Assembly (NCBI GenBank): GCA_019912965.1
Contig: JAIOHM010000114.1
Span: forward strand, 1 to 37,941
DNA length: 37,941 bases
From: Anaerolineae bacterium
GTDB lineage: Bacteria; Chloroflexota; Anaerolineae; Aggregatilineales; Phototrophicaceae
Direction of reading: 5' to 3'
A model generated the notes under the pieces. That model was not told the DNA's origin, did no database searches, and saw nothing but the letters and a program-made list of their open reading frames with translations. Position 1 is the stretch's first letter; every line of letters starts with the position of its first letter. This document shows, in pieces, positions 7,900-17,314 of the stretch. The position numbers and the translations under genes are program-made.

Positions 7900-10317
7900 A
7901 TGGTTGCTCACCCACCTGTGTTGAATGCTCACCGCTGGCGTATCCTCGCCTTTATCACGCTGCTGCTAATCAGTCTTTATATGCTGACGTACAGCGGTCA
8001 GATTGAAAGCGGGGATACCCTCACGCTTTTTGATGCCAGCGAGAGTCTGGTCTATTTTGGCGATACCCTTCTGGATAAAACTGCTTGGTTTAATACGCGG
8101 CTTTTGTTGACCCAAAATCATGGCTACCCATTTTACGACATTGATATTGAGCTGGGGCAAGTCTATCTGGCTGCACCGCTCATTTGGCTGGCGGATAAGC
8201 TGCCCCAGGTTGGCTTGGTTCATGCCGCTTGGTTATTCAATGTGCTGGCCTGTACAGCCGTTTGTGCGTTGTTCTATTGCTATAGTTTGGTACTGGGTTA
8301 CACGGATCGGACATCGGCAGTAGCGGCGCTTGCATTGGGGATTTGCACCATCTTCTGGCCATACAGCCGCACATTTTTCCGTGAGCCACTGGCGACTTGT
8401 CTGGTTCTGGTTGGGGCTTTATGTATGGAACGGTGGCGCGTCAGTCGTTACCGTTCCTTGCGACTCCTGGTGTTGAGTATTTTGGCGATTATTGGTGGAT
8501 TGCTGACCAAAGAAGCGATTATTTTTGCCATTCCGGCGCTCGTCATTATTGTTTTTCCAGCATGGAAAGGCTCGACTCTTTGGCACGAGCGTTGGCATCG
8601 GTTAGTCGGCATTTTGTTGATTATCTTGATACTGATGATTGCTGCCTTTGCCACCTTTTCTATCCTCGCCAATTCACGGGATTTTACGCCCCTTTATGCT
8701 CAAATGGGTACATGGATTAGTCGAAATGCTGAGTATGTGCGTACTATTCATGTGGCGCTTCATAGCTACCTCTTGAGCATCGGTGGTAGTTTTTGGGGTA
8801 CATCGCCAGTCGTGTTGCTGGCTGTTCCCGGCTTGTGGATGCTGTATCGGCGTCGCCAGTACCGTTATGTTGCTGTCATTGTTTTGATTGCCGCCGGTTT
8901 CATACTGGGATATGCCCGATTGCGGGAAATCCATTGGTTTGGCGGTTTATCTTGGCCGCCACGCTTTCTGATACCGATAGTGCCGTTTCTGATGTTGGGA
9001 ACCTTGCCGGTTATCGAAGATTTGTTTCGCCGTCCATTTGGGCGCAGGTTGTTGCTGGCAGTGCTGCTTATGGCTTATAGCGCTTGGGTACAGTTGAGCG
9101 GCGTGACGCTGCCTTGGGGAGCATATAATGCTGCTTTGCCCCCCGAAGCTGGCGGTCTGAGCGAGTGGAGTGCGGGACTCAACACTGTGCAGTATTTGCG
9201 ATGGGTAGTTATCCCGCAGCAGTGGGGACGTTTACCGCTGGATTTTGCTTGGGTGCGTACTGGGTCAGTGATTTGGCCGATTGGCTTTGCGGCTTTTTTA
9301 ATCTATAGCACGGTTGCCCTTTTTCGTTTGTTGAAAGGCATCTCTAGCCAGCCCATAAGCGGATTGCGAACCCTGTTTGCATCTATTGCCTTGTTCTTGT
9401 TAATTTGGCTCGGTCTCCGCTCGATTTACCACGATCCTGTATATCAGGGTGATCGCCAATCACTATGGGGGATGCTGCCACTGGTTGAGGCACAAACACG
9501 GGCTGGTGATGTGCTGCTTCTGAACAACAATACCTACGAACGTTTTCTGCTGAATTATGCCAGATGGCGTTCACCACGTGTTATGTCCCTGCCGCCCCAA
9601 CCCGGAGATGGGCTTGAACAATCGCCCGATCTCCATTCAATCACGCCAGATGTTCTGCTGGTGAAATCTTCCATACCGTTGATTTATAACCTCGCCCAAT
9701 CACGAAATTACATATGGTTGCTGGCGGATTCTGGCCCTTGGATTCCGTCTAGTGTTCGTCCTGTTGAACGTTTTCTGGTGAGTCATTACTATCCCATTGG
9801 TGAATTTACAACCGATCCGCCTGATCCTAACATTCGCCTTATCCAATACAGCACTGTTGTTGCCCCTTCTTTGGATTCTTTCCGTGCGCCGGAGGTTTTA
9901 ACCGATCTGCGTTACGGTGACTCAATTCGATTGCTGGGTTTTATGCTCCCAAAGGGTACGACTTATCAATCCGGTGAGAGTTTGCCAATTTCCCTTTATT
10001 GGCAGACTGAAGACTCTTTGGATCACAATTACACGGTGGCTTGGTTTTTGGTTGATGCCAATAATATCCCGGTTGTGCAGGGTATGGACTATCAGCCTGC
10101 TTGGGGGTTTTCGCCAACCACCATTTGGCAGCCAAATGTTCCCCTGTGGGATAACCGCGCCTTGAATTTGCCTGTGGATTTGCCGCCGGGAAGTTACCAT
10201 CTATGGGTGCGGCTGTATCAATCAGACGCTCCAGATGTATTGCTTTCTGTAGCAGGGGAGAACGTGTTCGAAGATACAATCGGCGTGCTGCCTGTCGAGA
10301 TCAAGGTTGCAAACTAG
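7900..10317 (+). CDS. Polytopic GT-C/GT39-like membrane protein with C-terminal beta-sandwich
   Basis: This is likely a membrane glycosyltransferase that uses polyprenyl-phosphate-linked sugar. About ten hydrophobic segments fill the first roughly 500 residues. An early external loop has acidic residues (SGDTLTLFDASE), as expected for GT-C enzymes. From about residue 665 a globular domain carries the motif pattern LLGF..PKG, ISLYWQ, YTVAWFLVD, PTTIWQP, LPPGSYHLWVRLY. Related modules occur at the ends of the 10318 and 21046 genes. The start is uncertain: GTG at 7891 or ATG at 7900, neither with a good ribosome site. The next gene begins directly after its stop codon. Substrate is unknown. Confidence 0.78.
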   Translation: MVAHPPVLNAHRWRILAFITLLLISLYMLTYSGQIESGDTLTLFDASESLVYFGDTLLDKTAWFNTRLLLTQNHGYPFYDIDIELGQVYLAAPLIWLADKLPQVGLVHAAWLFNVLACTAVCALFYCYSLVLGYTDRTSAVAALALGICTIFWPYSRTFFREPLATCLVLVGALCMERWRVSRYRSLRLLVLSILAIIGGLLTKEAIIFAIPALVIIVFPAWKGSTLWHERWHRLVGILLIILILMIAAFATFSILANSRDFTPLYAQMGTWISRNAEYVRTIHVALHSYLLSIGGSFWGTSPVVLLAVPGLWMLYRRRQYRYVAVIVLIAAGFILGYARLREIHWFGGLSWPPRFLIPIVPFLMLGTLPVIEDLFRRPFGRRLLLAVLLMAYSAWVQLSGVTLPWGAYNAALPPEAGGLSEWSAGLNTVQYLRWVVIPQQWGRLPLDFAWVRTGSVIWPIGFAAFLIYSTVALFRLLKGISSQPISGLRTLFASIALFLLIWLGLRSIYHDPVYQGDRQSLWGMLPLVEAQTRAGDVLLLNNNTYERFLLNYARWRSPRVMSLPPQPGDGLEQSPDLHSITPDVLLVKSSIPLIYNLAQSRNYIWLLADSGPWIPSSVRPVERFLVSHYYPIGEFTTDPPDPNIRLIQYSTVVAPSLDSFRAPEVLTDLRYGDSIRLLGFMLPKGTTYQSGESLPISLYWQTEDSLDHNYTVAWFLVDANNIPVVQGMDYQPAWGFSPTTIWQPNVPLWDNRALNLPVDLPPGSYHLWVRLYQSDAPDVLLSVAGENVFEDTIGVLPVEIKVAN

Positions 10318-12225
10318 ATGTTCAACTGGGGTACTCGTTCTATTAGGTTGATTGTAGTTCTCTCCCTGATTTTGGCGGGATTGCTTGCCTTCGATCTCAT
10401 CCCGTTTTTGCGTGGCGGATTTGGCTGGCAGTGGCCGTACAACCCGGTATCTGCGGGAAGTTTTCTACTGATAGCGGTCTTAATCTATTTACTTGGCTGC
10501 TGGTTTTGGCTTCAGAAAACCGACCGCGCTGTTTTTATGGTGTTGTGGGCTTTTTTCGGTGCATTCCTGATTCCGTTGTTTGTGATTCAATTGCGTTCGC
10601 CAGATGTGGTCTACGAACTGTTTGCCCGCACTGTTTCTGGTGTAACCACTGGCCCGCACATGGCGGGTGCTGAGGTGGATTGGGCATCTGGAAATTGGCG
10701 CGATTGGGTGGCGATCATGAACAGATTTGAAGGGCGAAGTGTTCATGTCGCGCTGAGTCCACCCGGTTTGCCACTGTGGTATGGCCTGCTAAACAGTGTG
10801 ATTGGTACTGCACCAGAAGTTGCCAATGGTCTACAGCGGACGCTCCTGCCATATCAGTGTCATAACTGGAATTTGTTGGCCTACACTCCAGCGGAATGGG
10901 CATCTGCATGGTTTGGAATGCTCATGCCGTTATGGGCTGCCTGTACTGTGTTTCCGCTTTACCGGATTGCTCATCGGCTTTTGGGTAAAGACGGAACACC
11001 GGTTGTGTTGTGGTGGCCTTTGGTCCCCGCTCTGGTAATGTTTGTTCCGACCTGGAACACCTTCTATCCATTTATATGCTTGGTGGCCTTTGCTTTGTTT
11101 TTGGGTGCGCTAGATAACCGACCGCAAACGCTTCGCTTGCTGGTGGCTGGATTGCTAATTGGCTTGCTCATCTTTGCTAATTTTTCACTGATTCCGGTGA
11201 TTGCCTTATTTGGTTTTTATACCCTGTTGCACTGTTTCTGGGTCGAAAAGCAGTCATTCTCGCCCGCAAATTGGGTGCGTCCTGTGCGGATTGGTCTGAT
11301 CTTTGGTTTTGGTTTGGCGATTCCTTGGCTAATTTATGGCTTGTGGAGTGGTCTAACTCCTTTTACCTTAGCTCAAACCGCCATGACCGCTCATCTTTCT
11401 TTAGATCGCCCCTACTTACCCTGGTTGTGGTTGCATCTTTGGGAATGGGCGCTCTTTACTGGAATACCACTCATTCTATTGTGGCTGGTGGGCGTTTGGC
11501 GTGAAGTCCGTTTAAGCGATTCTACACGGTCGGTGCTTGGTCTTTCCCTGTTTCTCACTATGCTGTTCCTTCTTCTGAGTGGTACAGCGCGTGGGGAAAC
11601 GGGTCGGGTTTGGTTATTCTTCTCGCCTTTTGTCCTGATTACTGCTTATGGAGCACTTATTCGTCTAGTGAAGATTTCGAGTAGACCCGTTATTTCTTGG
11701 GCGGCAGTTAGTCTCGCACAAGTCACCATGATGTTGGTACTAGCCTTTACTTGGAATGTGATGGGTGCGCCAGATATAACGCCACGACCTGAAGCACCTG
11801 TATTGGTTGCAGCAGAGCGTCCCGGTGGAGCGATATTTGATAATACCTTCCAACTCATTGGATGGGATGCCGTAGCCCAAAACAATATTGTAGAATTACG
11901 ATTGAACTGGCAGGGGCTTCAGACTATGACTGTACCCTATTGGTTCTCTGCTTTATTGGTAGACCCGCAGGGAAATCCGGTTTCGGAAGCGGTTGTCTGG
12001 CAGCCATCGGAAACCCGTTATCCAACCACCTGCTGGGAAGTAGGGGCGCAGCTTGGCGATACTGTGAGTTTGCCTTTGCCAACCGATGCCCCATCTGGGG
12101 AATGGTGGATTAGTTTGTCGGCTTTCCAATACGACTCTGAATCACTGGATCGTTTATCCGTTCAACTGCCCGATGGATCGTCGGATACACAGATAGGCTT
12201 GGGGCCTGTTTCAGTTCCCGGATGA
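10318..12225 (+). CDS. Polytopic GT-C-like membrane protein with C-terminal beta-sandwich
   Basis: This 635-residue protein has about ten predicted membrane segments in its first 480 residues. A C-terminal globular module (about 503-630) has the pattern FQLIGWDA, LRLNWQGL, YWFSALLVD, APSGEWWISLSAF, a divergent version of the module in the preceding gene. Its ATG abuts the stop codon of that gene, so the two are translationally linked. It may be a glycosyltransferase or a related polyprenyl-sugar protein. The GT-C acidic motif is less clear than in its neighbours, so the enzymatic call is tentative. Confidence 0.72.
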   Translation: MFNWGTRSIRLIVVLSLILAGLLAFDLIPFLRGGFGWQWPYNPVSAGSFLLIAVLIYLLGCWFWLQKTDRAVFMVLWAFFGAFLIPLFVIQLRSPDVVYELFARTVSGVTTGPHMAGAEVDWASGNWRDWVAIMNRFEGRSVHVALSPPGLPLWYGLLNSVIGTAPEVANGLQRTLLPYQCHNWNLLAYTPAEWASAWFGMLMPLWAACTVFPLYRIAHRLLGKDGTPVVLWWPLVPALVMFVPTWNTFYPFICLVAFALFLGALDNRPQTLRLLVAGLLIGLLIFANFSLIPVIALFGFYTLLHCFWVEKQSFSPANWVRPVRIGLIFGFGLAIPWLIYGLWSGLTPFTLAQTAMTAHLSLDRPYLPWLWLHLWEWALFTGIPLILLWLVGVWREVRLSDSTRSVLGLSLFLTMLFLLLSGTARGETGRVWLFFSPFVLITAYGALIRLVKISSRPVISWAAVSLAQVTMMLVLAFTWNVMGAPDITPRPEAPVLVAAERPGGAIFDNTFQLIGWDAVAQNNIVELRLNWQGLQTMTVPYWFSALLVDPQGNPVSEAVVWQPSETRYPTTCWEVGAQLGDTVSLPLPTDAPSGEWWISLSAFQYDSESLDRLSVQLPDGSSDTQIGLGPVSVPG

Positions 12226-12238
12226 GAAAGCATAGGTT

Positions 12239-13213
12239 ATGGATTCAATCATCGCTAAAACGGATCAGACATCGCTTTCAGTGATAATCCCGGTTTATAA
12301 CGGCGCGCTCAGTCTGCGTGATCTGACAGCACAGCTTGCCGTTACTCTGCCTATCTTGACCGACCAATATGAAATCATCTTTGTTGAAGATGATGGCAAA
12401 GATAATAGTTGGCAGGTCATCGGTGAATTGGCTGCCGAATATCCCTTTGTGCGGGGCTTCAAGCACATGCGGAACTACGGACAACATAATGCGCTGCTGC
12501 GCGGCATCCGTCACGCTCAATATGATGTCATCGTAACAATGGATGACGATTTACAGCATCCACCAGAAGAAATTCGCAAACTGTTGGATAAACTGGCTGA
12601 AGGCTATGATGTGATTTACGGCACACCGCAGCGTGAACAGCACGGTTTCCTGCGCGACATGGCTTCTCAAGTGACCAAAATTGCTTTACAAAGCGCAATG
12701 GGGGTGGATGTTGCCCGTAATGTCAGCGCCTTCCGCATTTTCCATACGCGTCTGCGGGATGCTTTCGCTCATTACGAAAGTCCCTTTGTCTCTATTGATG
12801 TACTGCTCACGTGGGGCACGACCCGTTTTGCGGCTGTCCCCGTGCGTCATGACATCCGCCGCTTGGGTGTTTCCAACTACACGATCCGCAAGCTCATTAT
12901 CCACGCCCTGAATATGATGACTGGTTTCAGCACCCTTCCACTGCAAATCGCCAGCCTTCTTGGTTTTGTACTGACGATCTTTGGTGTGCTGATTTTTATT
13001 TATGTCATTGGGCGGTTGCTGTTTGAACCCAGTGTGCCCGGTTTTCCTTTCCTTGCATCCATCATCGCCATTTTCTCTGGCGCACAGTTGTTGGCGTTGG
13101 GCATCATCGGGGAGTATCTCTCGCGTATGTACGTTCGCATCATGGGACGACCATCCAGCGTCGTGCGCGAATCGGTTGATGAAAAACATCAGGTGAAAGA
13201 AACCGTCCCATAA
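12239..13213 (+). CDS. GT2 family polyprenyl-phosphate glycosyltransferase (DPM1/GtrB-like)
   Basis: It is predicted to transfer a sugar from a nucleotide donor to undecaprenyl phosphate at the inner face of the membrane, making the lipid-linked donor that GT-C enzymes use. The 324 residues hold a GT-A domain with SVIIPVYNG (14-22), EDDGKDNSW and the metal-binding MDDDLQHPPE (101-110). The reading RNYGQHNALLRGI also fits the DPM1/ArnC/GtrB group. Two C-terminal membrane helices follow (about 232-260 and 268-295). It starts 13 bases after the upstream polytopic gene. Its stop lies 3 bases from that of the convergent 13217 gene. The sugar cannot be told from sequence. Confidence 0.9.
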   Translation: MDSIIAKTDQTSLSVIIPVYNGALSLRDLTAQLAVTLPILTDQYEIIFVEDDGKDNSWQVIGELAAEYPFVRGFKHMRNYGQHNALLRGIRHAQYDVIVTMDDDLQHPPEEIRKLLDKLAEGYDVIYGTPQREQHGFLRDMASQVTKIALQSAMGVDVARNVSAFRIFHTRLRDAFAHYESPFVSIDVLLTWGTTRFAAVPVRHDIRRLGVSNYTIRKLIIHALNMMTGFSTLPLQIASLLGFVLTIFGVLIFIYVIGRLLFEPSVPGFPFLASIIAIFSGAQLLALGIIGEYLSRMYVRIMGRPSSVVRESVDEKHQVKETVP

Positions 13214-13216
13214 ATC

Positions 13217-14779
13217 TCATTTGCTGAAGATTTGCATCACAATTGCACGTTTATCCGCATCCCCCATAAACGGGTCGCGTATAATCTCGTCTTTAAATTC
13301 CACACTAATCCACACAATGTAGACAGCCATAATGACTGCGCCGATTGTCATCACCCATCGCCCAATCTCTCTTATCTTTGTTGGAATATGTGCCCAAATA
13401 CGTAATGTGATGCCACTTCCCAGCACCACCAATAGCGGCAGGAACAGCAGCAAAAAACGTGGATCATAGCTGACCAGCAGCCACCACACACCAAAAAACG
13501 GCAAGGACAATGCCAGTAGTAAAACATGACCTTGTTCTGATGTGTGATACTGCTTGTTTTGTTGTCGGTATAAGTGAGGGGTGAGGGTGGCATAAATCCC
13601 GCCTACTATCCCAATCGTCACCAGCCATCCAGTCACGCCGAAATTTTCCGGTTGTGTGATAAAGACCATCAGGTTATTTAGTGTGCGTTCGGCTTGCTCG
13701 GTCCATGCCGTCGGCGGCACAATTAATCTTGCTTCAAGGTAATTCCGTATGTACCAGGGTGCGGATATCAATCCACACACCAACACGACTAGCCCAATCT
13801 GTTTGACCCGGATTTGTCCCTTTAGCCACCCGTAACCCAGCCATAAACCCGCGAAAACGATGCCCATCAGGGCTGCATTTTTTGTCCATGCTGCGAACCC
13901 CAATGCGCCGCCCGCCAGAACCGCGTCAATCGTTGTATCATCTTCCCACAACCGCCACAAAAAAATCGCCGCCATTGTGTAATAAAACGCCATCGGCAGA
14001 TCAACATACCCCGACGATGCCCACCGCGCGAACTGTGATGTTAATGCCAGAATAATCGCCGCCAGCACTCCAGCCGATTCGCTATAAAGCATCCGTCCCA
14101 GTGTGTAAACCGCCAGCAAACATCCCAAGCTCAACAATGCCGGAATTACACCCGCTAAATATTCATTCATCCATCCTGACGCTAAATAGGTGTAGGTGTA
14201 GGCCAGTGGAATGTGAACAGGATAGGCTTGATAGAACGCATCATCCCGCCCGGCAAACGGCACCAACGTACCGCTTTCATACATCAACGCCCCATACTTG
14301 CCATAGATGCCCAATACATCGTCGCGGTGAAACGGCCAATATATTGCATTGAAAAAGATCGCCCCGCTAACGATCAATACCAGAATCCCACTAAACCAAT
14401 TCCATGATTTTGATTTCGAATTTTCTTTTTTAATTGGCTTATCAATCTGTGAATTGCTCCCCCTCTCTGGTACGGAGAGGGGGATGGGGGGTGAGGTCAG
14501 GCTGGAATAACGCCATAATGCACCAATTGCATTTATCCCCATTACCACTAAATACGGTAGTGTAATCCCCAAAATACTCCACCTAATGCCGAGTAGTGCT
14601 TCCCAAAACATCACCAATGTCAGCGTCCCAGTGCTTAACCCCAGTGCCACTACTGCCCTCAACCAGAAGTCATCCTGCCGTTTGCCCCTTGCCAGCAAGC
14701 GGGCTGCTGCCGGATATGCCGCTGCGATCACCAGCCCAACCAGAATCCACGCCAAAATCGTTTGCATGGCTACGTCCAT
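13217..14779 (-). CDS. GT39-like glycosyltransferase (PMT/ArnT-type membrane protein)
   Basis: This 520-residue polytopic protein has about twelve hydrophobic segments. The first large external loop has the acidic motif [13 protein letters not shown], typical of GT39-like enzymes that take sugar from a polyprenyl phosphate. A cytosolic linker after the third helix ([16 protein letters not shown]) is encoded by a palindromic repeat lying in frame at 14459-14483 and its tail. The start at 14779 overlaps the end of the dehydrogenase gene by 10 bases, so the two are cotranscribed; a second ATG at 14767 is an alternative. It lacks the C-terminal beta-sandwich seen in other family members here. Confidence 0.82.
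   Translation of the reverse strand: MDVAMQTILAWILVGLVIAAAYPAAARLLARGKRQDDFWLRAVVALGLSTGTLTLVMFWEALLGIRWSILGITLPYLVVMGINAIGALWRYSSLTSPPIPLSVPERGSNSQIDKPIKKENSKSKSWNWFSGILVLIVSGAIFFNAIYWPFHRDDVLGIYGKYGALMYESGTLVPFAGRDDAFYQAYPVHIPLAYTYTYLASGWMNEYLAGVIPALLSLGCLLAVYTLGRMLYSESAGVLAAIILALTSQFARWASSGYVDLPMAFYYTMAAIFLWRLWEDDTTIDAVLAGGALGFAAWTKNAALMGIVFAGLWLGYGWLKGQIRVKQIGLVVLVCGLISAPWYIRNYLEARLIVPPTAWTEQAERTLNNLMVFITQPENFGVTGWLVTIGIVGGIYATLTPHLYRQQNKQYHTSEQGHVLLLALSLPFFGVWWLLVSYDPRFLLLFLPLLVVLGSGITLRIWAHIPTKIREIGRWVMTIGAVIMAVYIVWISVEFKDEIIRDPFMGDADKRAIVMQIFSK
14459..14499. repeat. Dispersed palindromic repeat inside a coding region, copy B
   Basis: CCCCCTCTC (14459-14467) and GAGAGGGGG (14475-14483) form a perfect 9-bp stem around TGGTACG, followed by a G-rich tail that includes ATGGGGGGTGAGG. 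A near relative lies between genes at 29078-29106. Here it lies inside the GT39-like gene and is translated without breaking the frame. Confidence 0.7.
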
Positions 14780-15735
14780 ACCGGATTTGGAAGCGGTTGC
14801 CCCATCACCCCGGCAATCAGATTGTCAGCAGCCATCGTAGCCATTTTGTCGCGTGTGCGGTGTGTGGCGCTCCCAATATGTGGGACGATAATCACATTCG
14901 GCAGTTCAAGCAGCGGATGATCTGCGGGCAGCGGTTCAGGATCGGTGACATCCAATGCCGCCCCGCCGATAATCCCTTGAGTCAGTGCTTCATACAATGC
15001 CTGTTGATCAACCACTGGGCCGCGCGTCGTATTCACCAGCACCGCCGTAGGCTTCATCAATGTCAGTGTTTCCCGGTTGATGAGTCCCCGCGTTTGGGAA
15101 TTCAGTGGTACGTGCAGCGAAACATAATCTGACTCACGCAGGAGCATCTCCATATCAACCAATGTCGCTCCAACTTTTGCCGCTTCTTGTGGGCTGCATG
15201 AAGGGCTGTGAGCCAGAATTCGCATCTCAAACCCCGCTGCACGCCGCGCCACTGCTTTGCCGATTCGTCCTAACCCGATAATGCCCAATGTCGCTCCGGT
15301 CAAATCTCCCCCCAAAAGCGCCTTCGGTTGCCATGTTTTCCACTGCCCGCCTTTGATGTACTCAATCCCTTCCATCAGCCGTCGGGCTGCCGCAAGCAGT
15401 AGCGCGAATGCCAGATCAGCCGTCGCGTCCGTCAGCACCCCCGGCGTATTCCCTATTTGGATTCCGCGTGTTTTTGCCGCTGCCACATCAATATTGTCGT
15501 AACCCACCGCCATTTGACTGATGACTTTTAACTGGGAACCCGCCGCTTCCATCAATCCCGCATCAATCCGGTCATTCAGCGTACACAGCAAACCGTCTAC
15601 ACCTCGTACCCGTTCACATAAAGTATCGTAGGGTGGGGGCATCTCCCCCAGCCAAATATCGGCTTCACAAGCCGCGCGTACCCGATCTAATCCGGCATCT
15701 GGTATGATGCGACTGACAAAAACTTTGGGGCGCAT
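14770..15735 (-). CDS. D-2-hydroxyacid dehydrogenase (glyoxylate/hydroxypyruvate reductase type)
   Basis: This soluble NAD(P)-dependent enzyme interconverts 2-keto and D-2-hydroxy acids. It has 321 residues, normal for the family. The Rossmann nucleotide loop is GLGRIG (154-159). The catalytic triad is complete: R238 in [10 protein letters not shown]267 in DPEPLP and H286 in PHIGSAT. The overall pattern resembles glyoxylate reductase (GyaR) more than phosphoglycerate dehydrogenase, because the C-terminal ACT domain is absent. A good ribosome site (CGGAGAA) precedes the ATG. It overlaps the downstream glycosyltransferase gene by 10 bases. The substrate and its link to envelope genes are unknown. 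Confidence 0.9.
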   Translation of the reverse strand: MRPKVFVSRIIPDAGLDRVRAACEADIWLGEMPPPYDTLCERVRGVDGLLCTLNDRIDAGLMEAAGSQLKVISQMAVGYDNIDVAAAKTRGIQIGNTPGVLTDATADLAFALLLAAARRLMEGIEYIKGGQWKTWQPKALLGGDLTGATLGIIGLGRIGKAVARRAAGFEMRILAHSPSCSPQEAAKVGATLVDMEMLLRESDYVSLHVPLNSQTRGLINRETLTLMKPTAVLVNTTRGPVVDQQALYEALTQGIIGGAALDVTDPEPLPADHPLLELPNVIIVPHIGSATHRTRDKMATMAADNLIAGVMGQPLPNPVWT

Positions 15736-15813
15736 ACAGGTTCTCCGATGTCTTCTGCCTTATTTTGCTCTAGAATGTAGCCCCTGATGCTGCATTTATC
15801 AACGAGGATGTTT

Positions 15814-17232
15814 ATGTCAGGCGAATCGCGCGGATGGGTAATTGGATTGTTGCTGATCTTTTTGATCGCCGTTTTCCATATCCACAGCATCCATACCACC
15901 TACATGCGCGATGATGAGGAAATCGCCCTGCGGATTACCAGTCGCCCTCTGGATAATGTGATTCGCTATCAGGCTGACTCAGATGTTCATGCCCCTCTCT
16001 GGTTCATGACGCTCAACCTTTGGCAGCAGGTAATGGGTGATAGCGAATTTATGGGGCGCGTCTACAGCATATTTCTGAGTATGATGACCCTCGCCCTCGT
16101 TTATCGCATAGGCCGTTATTGGTTCAAGGGTGCCCGCTTCGGTTGGTTCGCGTTGGTTGCCCTCGGCGTGAATGCTTATTTTTTCATCTATGCGCTCGAA
16201 ATCCGCCCCTATGCCATGATTATGCTGGTGGCAACTTTTTCCATGTGGGCGTTCCGTCGCTGGCTTACACACCGCACACCTCGCAGTGGCTTGCTCTATG
16301 GTCTGACGTTGGCATTCATGTTGTATATTCATTACTTCATGGCTTTTCTGGTTGCCGCGCAATTGATTTATTTTCTGTTTGCTTGTCCAGACCGTAAATT
16401 GTTGCGACAGGCTTTAGGCGCAGGTGCAGTTGCCCTTGTCTTCTGGTTGCCCTGGTTTCCTGTCTTCATAAATCAGGTCGGCAAATTAGTGAGTATTGAA
16501 TCGGCTGGTGGGCAGTCGCGCGGCATTGCCGGAATCGGCACAACCACGCAGTCCAGCACGCCCGAAACCATCCTCAAGTTGCTCGAATTGATGACCAACG
16601 GACAGCTTGGTCTTTATGGGCTGGTGCTGTTCTTAGGGCTGATTTTCTTCTGGCGCAAATCAGAGTATCGTTTGATGCTGCTGTGGGGAATAGGTGTTCC
16701 TGTCATCGCTTTGTTAGCTAACTTTGTCGTTGCCGTCTACACTCCGCGTTACGTTTCCTATCTGATTATCGGCTTCGGCTTGCTGGTGGGGGTTGCCCTT
16801 GCTGGATTGCCCAAATACTGGCGCTGGGGTGGATTGCTTGGTTTTGCTGCTGTTAGCTTATGGACGCTGCCTTCCCAACTCCCAACCGACCGCATCCCGT
16901 TTCGTGATATATTGCTGGAAGTTTCACGCAACGCCGAATCCGGTGACATGATCTACTTCGACCACGCCGATTTGATGAACAACGTCCTCCGCTGGCAGAT
17001 TCGCCATTATCTACCGCGTGAATTGTGGAATAATCGCACTGAAGATGTGGAAGTCGCTGCTGCTGCGGATCGTGTTTGGTTTGTGACGGGCGATTGGTTT
17101 CACCCGGATGTGCGCGCCAATTTCGAACATATTGAGGATACCCATCCTCTTCAGCAAGTGATTGGGAAATGTGATCGCTATTGGTGCTACCTCATACAGC
17201 TTTTGGAATCTCCAGATAAGTCCAACCCCTGA
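15814..17232 (+). CDS. GT39-like glycosyltransferase (membrane protein)
   Basis: The polytopic protein has 472 residues from this start and about ten membrane segments. The first external loop carries YMRDDEEIALRIT and then DVHAPLWF, with the acidic residues expected for a GT-C enzyme using polyprenyl-phosphate sugars. ALEIRPYAMIML and LYIHYFMAFLVAAQLIYF are typical of Anaerolineae-type members. In-frame ATGs at 15787 and 15808 are possible, but GAGG (15804-15807) is best spaced for 15814. It is divergent from the dehydrogenase gene. No C-terminal beta-sandwich is present. Substrate is unknown. Confidence 0.82.
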   Translation: MSGESRGWVIGLLLIFLIAVFHIHSIHTTYMRDDEEIALRITSRPLDNVIRYQADSDVHAPLWFMTLNLWQQVMGDSEFMGRVYSIFLSMMTLALVYRIGRYWFKGARFGWFALVALGVNAYFFIYALEIRPYAMIMLVATFSMWAFRRWLTHRTPRSGLLYGLTLAFMLYIHYFMAFLVAAQLIYFLFACPDRKLLRQALGAGAVALVFWLPWFPVFINQVGKLVSIESAGGQSRGIAGIGTTTQSSTPETILKLLELMTNGQLGLYGLVLFLGLIFFWRKSEYRLMLLWGIGVPVIALLANFVVAVYTPRYVSYLIIGFGLLVGVALAGLPKYWRWGGLLGFAAVSLWTLPSQLPTDRIPFRDILLEVSRNAESGDMIYFDHADLMNNVLRWQIRHYLPRELWNNRTEDVEVAAAADRVWFVTGDWFHPDVRANFEHIEDTHPLQQVIGKCDRYWCYLIQLLESPDKSNP

Positions 17233-17314
17233 ATTGGCTTTATAGGGGCTTTCTAGACGCTGTGATACCATCGTAACTGGCTTACTGCTTTGACCGACTA
17301 ATTGGTGTTTCTCC

